The notes below the pieces were generated by a model. It was given only the letters and a program-made list of their open reading frames with translations, had not been told where the DNA came from and made no database searches. Below are positions 57,646-64,000 of a stretch of 64,000 bases of DNA, piece by piece. Both the position numbers and the translations under genes were made by a program. Within the stretch, counting starts at the first letter, position 1. Each line of letters starts with the position of its first letter. Source of the DNA: Idiomarina sp. A28L (lineage in GTDB: Bacteria; Pseudomonadota; Gammaproteobacteria; Enterobacterales; Alteromonadaceae); NCBI RefSeq assembly GCF_000218785.1, contig NZ_AFPO01000002.1, positions 62,001 to 126,000 on the forward strand. Direction: 5' to 3'.

Positions 57646-58964
57646 AACGATTTGCTATTTCACCTAACACGTATTCGAAGAAAGTGCTTTTCCAGCACTG
57701 GAACATTCTGCTTTGCTTGCTTATGTGTTTTATGGTGTTTGCCTCTCAGCCTATTTTTGCTTCTCAGAACCCAGAACAATTCCTGGAACAATCTCAAGCG
57801 CAAGACAATGAACCTGAAGTGCACGATAATGAAAACTCTGAGCTAGCAACAGAAACTTCGCCCTATCGCTTTGAAGTGTTAACTACCGATCTTTCCTTTC
57901 CGTGGAGTTTAGTATTTTTAACCGATAACACGATGCTCATCACTGAACGCAGTGGCACCGTGCGCCATGTTGATAGTGAAGGTTTTGAAATAAGCCATAT
58001 TACGCCTCCACTTCACGATCTTTGGGTATCTGGCCAAGCTGGCTTATTTGATATCGCGCTGAGCCCTCAGTTCTCGCGCAACAAAGCAGTATTTCTTAGC
58101 TATGCCTGCGGAACAGCGAATGCGAACAACACGTGCTTAGCTCGATTAACGTGGAATGGTGAAACGCTAGAGGATAGCCAAGTAATATTCCGTGCCGCAC
58201 CGGCTAAACGGGGCAGCGCCCATTACGGTGGCCGCATTGCATTTATGCCAGATAACACGCTACTACTTACTCTTGGCGATGGATTTGATTATCGCGAAGA
58301 TGCGCAACGCGTTGCGAATCACCTCGGCAGCGTTGTGCGTATTGAGCAAGATGGCAGTATTCCCGCTGATAACCCAATGTTGGCAAGCTCTACCGCGAAG
58401 CCAGAAATTTTTACCTATGGCCATCGTAATGTGCAAGGTATTGCTTGGCATCCAGAACAACGCCGCATGTTTATCAGCGAACATGGCCCGCGCGGAGGGG
58501 ATGAAATTAATCGCTTACGCAGTGGCGCAAATTACGGCTGGCCATTGATCACCGAGGGAGTTGATTACACCGGTGCCTTGATTAGCCCCTATAAACAATT
58601 ACCAGGGCTTACCGCCGCTGAATTTGGATGGACACCTTCTATTGCACCTGCGGGGCTCACAATATATTACGGCGATATGTTTAACGAATGGAACGGGGAT
58701 TTATTAGTTCCTGCGCTTGCCGGCAAACACGTTGCGCGCTTGCGTTTTCGCACCCGCTCAGAAACTGTGCTTTCGTTATCAGAGCATGCAGCAAATTTAG
58801 ATAACCCAAGCGCACATAAACCACTGCAATTAGAAGAAAAATTATTCACGGAGCTGAACCAACGTATTCGTGATATTCGCGTTCACCCGCAAACCGGGGC
58901 GCTATATTTGCTTACCGATAGCGCGGCTGGTACTTTAATTAAAGTGACAGCAAGTGATAAATAA
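57642..58964 (+). CDS. PQQ-dependent sugar dehydrogenase-like protein (YliI/Asd type), exported
   Basis: A 440-residue exported beta-propeller. After a hydrophobic segment (about 18-41) and an acidic linker, the soluble glucose dehydrogenase/sorbosone dehydrogenase signature appears: LTTDLSFPWSLVFLTDNTMLITERSGTV, then GQAGLFDIALSPQF, HYGGRIAFMPDNTLLLTLGD and TYGHRNVQGIAWHPE, with EHGPRGGDEINRL. E. coli YliI of this family oxidises aldose sugars with PQQ. No PQQ synthesis genes are in the window, so the cofactor may be taken from outside or made elsewhere. Translation is coupled to the upstream membrane protein. Confidence 0.9.
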   Translation: MKRFAISPNTYSKKVLFQHWNILLCLLMCFMVFASQPIFASQNPEQFLEQSQAQDNEPEVHDNENSELATETSPYRFEVLTTDLSFPWSLVFLTDNTMLITERSGTVRHVDSEGFEISHITPPLHDLWVSGQAGLFDIALSPQFSRNKAVFLSYACGTANANNTCLARLTWNGETLEDSQVIFRAAPAKRGSAHYGGRIAFMPDNTLLLTLGDGFDYREDAQRVANHLGSVVRIEQDGSIPADNPMLASSTAKPEIFTYGHRNVQGIAWHPEQRRMFISEHGPRGGDEINRLRSGANYGWPLITEGVDYTGALISPYKQLPGLTAAEFGWTPSIAPAGLTIYYGDMFNEWNGDLLVPALAGKHVARLRFRTRSETVLSLSEHAANLDNPSAHKPLQLEEKLFTELNQRIRDIRVHPQTGALYLLTDSAAGTLIKVTASDK

Positions 58965-58978
58965 TTACGAATCAATAT

Positions 58979-59013
58979 AACTGCCTAGAACCTATCACTT
59001 GCTCTAGGCAGTT
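58979..59013 (+). terminator. Terminator of the sugar-dehydrogenase gene
   Basis: AACTGCCTAGA (58979-58989) pairs perfectly with TCTAGGCAGTT (59003-59013) around a 13-base loop, followed by an interrupted T run (TGTAGTTT), 14 bp after the stop. It stands just before the ribosome site of the next gene. Confidence 0.65.
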
Positions 59014-59040
59014 TGTAGTTTGGATAAGGAAGTTGTACCC

Positions 59041-59604
59041 ATGGAAGCACCCTCAAATAAATATTTACCCATTAAAACTAAAATGAATATAAAGCTCGCA
59101 CTAGCCTCTTCTTTTGTAATCGGAATGCTCGGATTCTCAACCGCCGCCTCAGCTCAGAGCAGCGATGATTGGTTAATTACCGTGGGGTTTGCTTCAGGCT
59201 CACCTCTGCTAAGCGATAACTCGGAGCGCGGCAATTATGTACCTTTATGGTTAGCCAAACCTGAGGTGTTTGATCGGCAAGTTGGTGGTTATATTAGCGT
59301 TGGTATTCCAGAAACCGATTTCGCTGGGAACAATAGTTCTGATCGCCACACTGTTCGGGTTTTGAACGCGGGTTTTACCTTCAAGCCAGATAACAACATT
59401 GTGCTCTATGCGGGCCCTGGTTACTCGTATCAACGCGAGCACGGGTTTAATGTGGAAACACGAAGTAAGCACCGTTTGAATGCAAACCTAGGTGTAGCTT
59501 TTATTGGCCGCAACTTCGGCATTAACTTTGGCTATGATTCTGGGCCTAATGCTTTTGGTATTGGCTTTGTAGTAACCAGCTACTGGTTTGGTGGCGGCTT
59601 CTAG
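59041..59604 (+). CDS. Small exported beta-barrel-like protein
   Basis: A 187-residue protein, started at the ATG at 59041 with AAGGAAG 8 bp upstream; a later ATG at 59083 lacks a ribosome site. A signal peptide follows a polar lead (about 15-36, ending STAASA-QSSDD). The mature protein has alternating strands rich in aromatic and glycine residues (VGGYISVGIPE, IVLYAGPGYSYQ, FGINFGYDSGPNAFGIGFVV) and ends with SYWFGGGF, an aromatic C terminus typical of outer-membrane barrels. No named family is recognised. About eight strands would fit the length. Confidence 0.75.
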   Translation: MEAPSNKYLPIKTKMNIKLALASSFVIGMLGFSTAASAQSSDDWLITVGFASGSPLLSDNSERGNYVPLWLAKPEVFDRQVGGYISVGIPETDFAGNNSSDRHTVRVLNAGFTFKPDNNIVLYAGPGYSYQREHGFNVETRSKHRLNANLGVAFIGRNFGINFGYDSGPNAFGIGFVVTSYWFGGGF

Positions 59605-59644
59605 CGCCAACAAACGTAAACCTACAACACATATATTTCCAAAT

Positions 59645-59676
59645 AAAAACCCGATTCATTTCTGAATCGGGTTTTT
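59645..59676. terminator. Bidirectional terminator between the barrel-like gene and the M3 peptidase gene
   Basis: Perfect 14-bp arms (AAAAACCCGATTCA and complement) with a TTTC loop and A and T tracts on both sides, in a convergent intergenic region. Confidence 0.93.
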
Positions 59677-59712
59677 ATTTTTCTGCGTTTTAACCATTAC
59701 TTTAGTAAGCGC

Positions 59713-61899
59713 TTACTCAACGTTAAGCTTCAAACCACGGCGAATCAATAACGCATCGGTGGTTGGCTCTTGGCCACGGAATTCGATATACGATTCCATT
59801 GTTGGCCGTGAGTTACCTACTTCTAGGATATTACGACGGTAATGGTTACCGTTTTCGCGGGTTAAACCACCTTGGCTTTGCACATAAGCGAATGCATCAG
59901 CCGCTAAGATCTCACTCCACATGTAAGCATAGTAGCTAGCAGAATAACCACCGCCCATTGAATGCGAGAAGAAGGTAGTTTTGTAGCGCGGCGGAACCGC
60001 TTCTAAATCAACACCATATTTCGCTAAAGCTGCCGCTTCAAATTCATTCACATCTTGCAACTCATCATCAGCTGTAAGTGAATGCCATTCCATATCGAGC
60101 AACGAAGCCGAGATATATTCTAGGGTATCGAAGCCTTGGTTAAAGCTACGTGAACGAATAACACGCTCAAGTAACTCTTCTGGAATTGGCTCACCCGTTT
60201 CGTAATGCTTAGCGTAGTTAGCAATTACTTCTGGGTGTGCAGCCCAATCTTCTTCAAAAGTAGATGGGAACTCAACGAAATCACGCGATACTGAGGTACC
60301 CGCTAATGTTGGATAAGTTACGTTTGAGAACATGCCGTGAATACCATGGCCCAACTCGTGGAAAATAGTAGTTACGTGATCGTAGCTCACTAACGTAGGT
60401 TCACCCTCTGGCCCTTTCGGAATGTTCATCACATTCACAACCACAGGTTTAGTATCTAGCAAGTGTGATTGGCCCACAAATGAGCTCATCCAAGCTCCAC
60501 CACGTTTACCTTCACGGGCAAAATAATCGGCATAGAAGATAGCAAGGCTGGTGCCATCGGCATCAAACACTTCATACACTTCTACATCTTCGTGATAGGT
60601 TGGTAAATCAGGGCGCGGTTCAAAAGTGATACCGTAGAAACGGTTCATCAGATAGAAAACGCCATCATGCAATACGCGATTAAACTCAAAATATTCGCGC
60701 ACTTCACTCTCATCAAGATCGTAAAGCTCTTGGCGAACAAATTCAGCGTAGTATTCCCAATCCCAAGGTTTTACTTCGAAATCACCGCCTTTCTTCTCGA
60801 TCATTTCTTGGATAGCTGCTTGCTCAGCTTTTGTGTTCGCAACAACTGCTGGCAGCATGCTACCAAGCATTTCAAACACAGCTTCTGGTTTTTCTGCCAT
60901 TTGCGGTTCAAGGTTGTAATCAGCCCAGCTATCGTAGCCAAGTAATGCTGCACGCTGTGCACGAATTTGCGCTAAGCGAGCAGAAATACCGGTGTTATCG
61001 AATTCACCAGATTGCGCACGGTTTGCAGAAGCTTCCCAAACCCGCTGGCGCAACTCACGGTTATTTAATGAAGTAAGAATCGGTTGGCGAGTAGTATTCG
61101 TAATGCTTAGTAAATACTTACCTTCCATATCACGATCTGCGGCAGCATTAGCTGCCGAGCGAATTTGTGCAGGTGATAAGCCATCAAGCTCTTCTACATC
61201 ATCAACAACCACTGCAATGTTGCGGGTTTCCGCTAACAAATTTTGTGCGAACTGGTTGGTAAGGTTTGAATGTTCTTCGTTTAATGCACGAATTTCATCT
61301 TTCTGGCTTTCAGTAAGCAACGCACCGGCACGCACGAAACGCTGATGGTAAACTTCAACTAAACGCTGTTGTTCGCTATTCAAGCCTAGGCTTTCACGTT
61401 GCTCGTAAATCGTTTTGATTCGTTCAAAAAGCTCAGCATTTAGATTAATGTTATCTGAATGTGCGGCATTTTTTGGCGCTAGTTCAGATTGAATTTCACG
61501 GCGTTGCTCGTTGCTATCGGTACCCGTTAAATTATAAAAAACGCGAGAAACACGGGTTAACAACTCACCGCTGCGTTCCATAACAATAATCGTATTTTCG
61601 AACGTAGGCGCTTCTGGGTTGTTGGCGATAGCTTCAACTTCAGCCATGTGTTCTTGCATACCGCGTTCAAACGCCGGTAGGAAATGGTCATCGTTAATTA
61701 CGCGAAAATCAGGTGCCTGATACTGCAAAGTGCTTGCTTGAAAGAATGGGTTCTCAACTGCCATTTCTGCGCTTGCTGCAGCGCTTTCATTTACTGATGC
61801 AGTTTCTGTGGTTTGCGAAGGCACTTGTTCAGAACAGCCTGTGATGGCTAATGATGCACCGATTAACGATGCTAGAATTGTTTTTTTCATGGTAATCAC
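59713..61899 (-). CDS. M3 family metallopeptidase, lipoprotein (Dcp/oligopeptidase type)
   Basis: A 728-residue zinc peptidase. I keep the GTG at 61899 because GGGGA lies 7 bp upstream; the ATG three codons later is the alternative. A lipoprotein signal ends LAIT-GC22, so it is probably anchored facing the periplasm. The zinc site is HELGH at 514-518 within TIFHELGHGIHGMFSN, and GGYSASYYAYMWSEILAADAFAY near 645 contains the tyrosines seen in peptidyl-dipeptidases. Relatives include Dcp, which removes C-terminal dipeptides, and oligopeptidase A. The lipid anchor points to envelope peptide use. It is unlinked to its neighbours. Confidence 0.93.
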   Translation of the reverse strand: MITMKKTILASLIGASLAITGCSEQVPSQTTETASVNESAAASAEMAVENPFFQASTLQYQAPDFRVINDDHFLPAFERGMQEHMAEVEAIANNPEAPTFENTIIVMERSGELLTRVSRVFYNLTGTDSNEQRREIQSELAPKNAAHSDNINLNAELFERIKTIYEQRESLGLNSEQQRLVEVYHQRFVRAGALLTESQKDEIRALNEEHSNLTNQFAQNLLAETRNIAVVVDDVEELDGLSPAQIRSAANAAADRDMEGKYLLSITNTTRQPILTSLNNRELRQRVWEASANRAQSGEFDNTGISARLAQIRAQRAALLGYDSWADYNLEPQMAEKPEAVFEMLGSMLPAVVANTKAEQAAIQEMIEKKGGDFEVKPWDWEYYAEFVRQELYDLDESEVREYFEFNRVLHDGVFYLMNRFYGITFEPRPDLPTYHEDVEVYEVFDADGTSLAIFYADYFAREGKRGGAWMSSFVGQSHLLDTKPVVVNVMNIPKGPEGEPTLVSYDHVTTIFHELGHGIHGMFSNVTYPTLAGTSVSRDFVEFPSTFEEDWAAHPEVIANYAKHYETGEPIPEELLERVIRSRSFNQGFDTLEYISASLLDMEWHSLTADDELQDVNEFEAAALAKYGVDLEAVPPRYKTTFFSHSMGGGYSASYYAYMWSEILAADAFAYVQSQGGLTRENGNHYRRNILEVGNSRPTMESYIEFRGQEPTTDALLIRRGLKLNVE

Positions 61900-62071
61900 T
61901 TGAATTCCCCTTTTCTAATTTTAATGTGCTTGCCTTACGTTTTCACTGGCTGTTTTTGCTTCGTTGAAAACGTATACCGATAAGTAACAGTAAAAATTCG
62001 GCTGACTTTCAGTATGCACCAAATTAGCTAAAAACATAAGCCGTTTGGTACTGCAAATCATACGCTCGGCC

Positions 62072-63262
62072 TCATTCTGCCGCGTTTTTATGAATAAACA
62101 CTCTTAATAGAATGCCTACTAGTGGGCATGCGGCCATAACAGCAACCATTGTAATTGGCTGGCCATCACTCATTATCGCCGCTAAACCGCCTACTAAAGC
62201 ACCCATGGTAAAGCCGCTTGAGCTCACTAATGCCGATGCCGTAGCTGAGTTATGTGGAAAGAAATCGGCTACCCGCGACATACCATTTGCCACTATAAAG
62301 CCTTGCATCCCCACGAATATCATTATCTGTGGAACCAGCAACCAAATGGGTAAATTAAACAATAGAATTGAAGCCACCATTATTGCCCCAACGGCAAGCT
62401 GAAGCTTTTGGCCCGTTCGCAACACCTGCTCAGGTTCAAAATGCTGAAGTACCCGAATATTTATCTGATTAGATAGGCTTAAAGCCACAATATTTACGGC
62501 AAAAAGAATCGGATAAACACTTTCACTTACTCCATAGTAGCCCATGTATACGCCTGGCGATGTAGTAATAAACGTGAACATACCTGCATTACTGAAAGCT
62601 ACCGCAAACAAAATACCAAGTGCGCGCTGGTGCTTTAATACTGATATGTACCGCGAGATCGCAGATTGCTTCGGCGCTTCGGTTATCTGCCTGGTTTCCG
62701 GCAGGAAGCGGCGTAAGAGAAACAGTAACAACACAGCGTAAGCTGCTAAAAACCAAAAAATACTCCGCCAATCACTAATCAGTAAGAAAAAAGCGCCAAT
62801 GAAAGGCGCTAATAGCGGCGCAGCCATCATGATAGTAACAATCTTCGATAGAATCTTGGCGCTATCTCTTCCCGAATAGCGATCGCGAACCACAGCCATG
62901 GTATTAACTACGCCCATTCCGCCGCCAAAGGCTTGCAAGATACGGCCAAACCATAGCAATTCAATAGAAGAACCTAGAGCAATAAAAACACTTCCGAAGG
63001 TGAATAAGCTAAGGCCTACCAGAATCGTAAGCCGCCTGCCAAAATGATCAGAAATAGGCCCGCCAATTAATTGGCCTGCAGCAAAACCAATAAGAAAAAC
63101 ACTTAATGTGATTTCAATATTATGCAGCGAGGTATCAAGATCGGCAGCCATGATCGGCATTGCTGGCAGGTATGCATCAATCGCCAAAGGCCCCAGCGCA
63201 ACGAGCCCGGCAAGAAGCCAAGCGAAGCCTTTGATGTAAGTTGTAGGGTTTGAATTAGGCAC
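62072..63262 (-). CDS. Bcr/CflA family multidrug efflux transporter
   Basis: A 12-helix MFS transporter of the DHA1 group. I prefer the GTG at 63262 (396 residues, the usual length); an upstream ATG at 63322 has no ribosome site and would leave only 12 bp to the divergent gene. Motifs are ALGPLAIDAYLPAMPIMAADL at helix 1, GQLIGGPISDHFGRRLTILVGL (MFS motif A) and RILQAFGGGMGVVNTMAVVRD. Family members export bicyclomycin, sulfonamides, chloramphenicol or cysteine; substrate is unknown here. Confidence 0.92.
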   Translation of the reverse strand: MPNSNPTTYIKGFAWLLAGLVALGPLAIDAYLPAMPIMAADLDTSLHNIEITLSVFLIGFAAGQLIGGPISDHFGRRLTILVGLSLFTFGSVFIALGSSIELLWFGRILQAFGGGMGVVNTMAVVRDRYSGRDSAKILSKIVTIMMAAPLLAPFIGAFFLLISDWRSIFWFLAAYAVLLLFLLRRFLPETRQITEAPKQSAISRYISVLKHQRALGILFAVAFSNAGMFTFITTSPGVYMGYYGVSESVYPILFAVNIVALSLSNQINIRVLQHFEPEQVLRTGQKLQLAVGAIMVASILLFNLPIWLLVPQIMIFVGMQGFIVANGMSRVADFFPHNSATASALVSSSGFTMGALVGGLAAIMSDGQPITMVAVMAACPLVGILLRVFIHKNAAE

Positions 63263-63334
63263 AGTGATACCACGTAGCAAGATAGGCTTGATTGAGGCAT
63301 TATAGGCTAATTCGATGATCAAGAGGTGAAATGA

Positions 63335-63673
63335 ATGAGTGATTTACCAAATTGTCCGCAGTGTAATTCTGAATATACCTACGCTGACGGAATCATGTAT
63401 GTTTGCCCAGAGTGTGCCCATGAATGGCCACAAGTGGCGGAAGATACAAGCGATAACGGTAACGTTAAGCGCGATGCCAATGGCAATGAATTACAAGATG
63501 GCGATACGGTTACCGTAATCAAAGATTTGAAGGTTAAAGGTTCCTCTTTGGTGGTGAAAGTAGGCACCAAAGTGAAGAATATTCGATTAGTAGATGGCGA
63601 TCATGATATCGATTGCAAAATCGATGGCATTGGCCCCATGAAGCTAAAAACTGAGTTTGTGAAGAAGGTTTAG
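63335..63673 (+). CDS. yjdM: Zinc-ribbon YjdM/PhnA family protein
   Basis: A 112-residue protein with a zinc ribbon at the N terminus (C8-x2-C11 and C28-x2-C31 in [15 protein letters not shown] and [10 protein letters not shown]) and a C-terminal SH3-like PhnA domain ([19 protein letters not shown], ending [10 protein letters not shown]). The family was named for phosphonate operons but its role is not established. GAGGTG lies 7 bp before the ATG. A monooxygenase begins 3 bp after its stop, so the two are likely an operon. Confidence 0.94.
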   Translation: MSDLPNCPQCNSEYTYADGIMYVCPECAHEWPQVAEDTSDNGNVKRDANGNELQDGDTVTVIKDLKVKGSSLVVKVGTKVKNIRLVDGDHDIDCKIDGIGPMKLKTEFVKKV

Positions 63674-63676
63674 TGC

Positions 63677-64000
63677 ATGCATGCAACTGTTGCTGTAATC
63701 GGTGCGGGCCCTAGTGGTTTAACCGCGGCAAAGAACTGTTTGGAAGCGGGCTTGGCTGTTGAAGTGTTTGAAAAAAACAACCAAGTAGGTGGGAACTGGG
63801 TATTTAATTCACGCACAGGGCATTCCAGTGTGTACGAAAACACCCACATTATTAGTTCCAAAGCTTGGTCGGAATACGAAGATTTCCCAATGCCTGCTGA
63901 ATATCCCGATTACCCCAATCACCGGCAGTTGCAAGCCTATTTCGAAAAGTATGCCAAACATTTTGGTGTATATGAAACCATTCGTTTTCAAACCACTGTA
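63677..64000 (+). CDS. Flavin-containing monooxygenase, N-terminal part (cut by window edge)
   Basis: From the ATG at 63677 a frame stays open for 108 codons to the window end. The FAD motif is [21 protein letters not shown] at 5-25, followed by EVFEKNNQVGGNW and the FMO-typical SSVYENTHIISSKAWSEYEDFPMP and YPNHRQLQAYFEKYAKHF. This matches class B FMO-like flavoproteins that oxygenate nitrogen, sulfur or carbonyl groups using NADPH. The NADPH-binding half lies outside. No separate ribosome site is seen; GAAGAAGG at the yjdM end may serve, implying coupling. Confidence 0.88.
   Translation, partial: MHATVAVIGAGPSGLTAAKNCLEAGLAVEVFEKNNQVGGNWVFNSRTGHSSVYENTHIISSKAWSEYEDFPMPAEYPDYPNHRQLQAYFEKYAKHFGVYETIRFQTTV

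Overview
The window is chromosomal DNA from a gammaproteobacterium, most likely a marine Alteromonadales-type organism. Idiomarinaceae or a close family is my guess, inferred from gene order and protein flavour only. Supporting signs are the run pilT / yggS-proC-yggT-DUF4426 / rdgB-hemW / trmB / mutY-yggX, the folB-folK/cca/plsY/tsaD neighbourhood, the ygiF-glnE pair, and a short PutA that lacks the DNA-binding domain. Codon use and base composition look even across the window. I see no prophage, insertion sequence, integron, CRISPR array, rRNA or biosynthetic cluster. Coding density is high and no gene looks broken.

Layout. 1-7 kb: the start of glnE (cut by the window edge), a CYTH triphosphatase, putA with a strong terminator, a tiny PLDc_N membrane protein missed by simple ORF calling, and rlmD. 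7-13 kb: yaiI coupled to a secreted trypsin-like protease, then two convergent, overlapping c-di-GMP-type proteins whose GGDEF motifs are both degenerate. 13-22 kb: an acyl-CoA dehydrogenase, a GspA-GspB fusion ATPase, cca, folK, folB, plsY, tsaD and pilT. 22-34 kb: a housekeeping block (yggS, proC, yggT, DUF4426, nhaP2, rdgB, hemW, trmB, mutY, yggX, proB, proA) ending at a tRNA-Phe gene with its own promoter and terminator.

34-48 kb: a more accessory stretch. It holds an isoprenylcysteine-methyltransferase-like protein, copper ATPase copA, a VOC protein, an SGNH hydrolase, a translationally coupled flavoprotein plus thiamine-diphosphate enzyme of unknown pathway, a WYL regulator, a LysR regulator divergent from cytochrome b561 and yceI, a GNAT protein and a dGTPase. 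48-64 kb: a DUF305/LVIVD fusion, rsuA, an FeS photolyase-like protein with a lipocalin, glutamate dehydrogenase, fadH, a membrane protein coupled to a PQQ-type sugar dehydrogenase, a small barrel-like protein, an M3 lipoprotein peptidase, a Bcr/CflA transporter, yjdM and the start of a flavin monooxygenase.

How they fit: proline breakdown (putA), proline synthesis (proB, proA, proC), glutamate dehydrogenase and fatty-acid oxidation (acyl-CoA dehydrogenase, fadH) suggest a peptide- and lipid-using heterotroph. Secreted or envelope peptidases and a type II secretion accessory protein agree with that. The least explained items are the flavoprotein/ThDP operon (38.9-42.3 kb), the DUF305/LVIVD fusion, the protease with a duplicated C-terminal domain, and several inverted repeats with the form of operators or attenuators.
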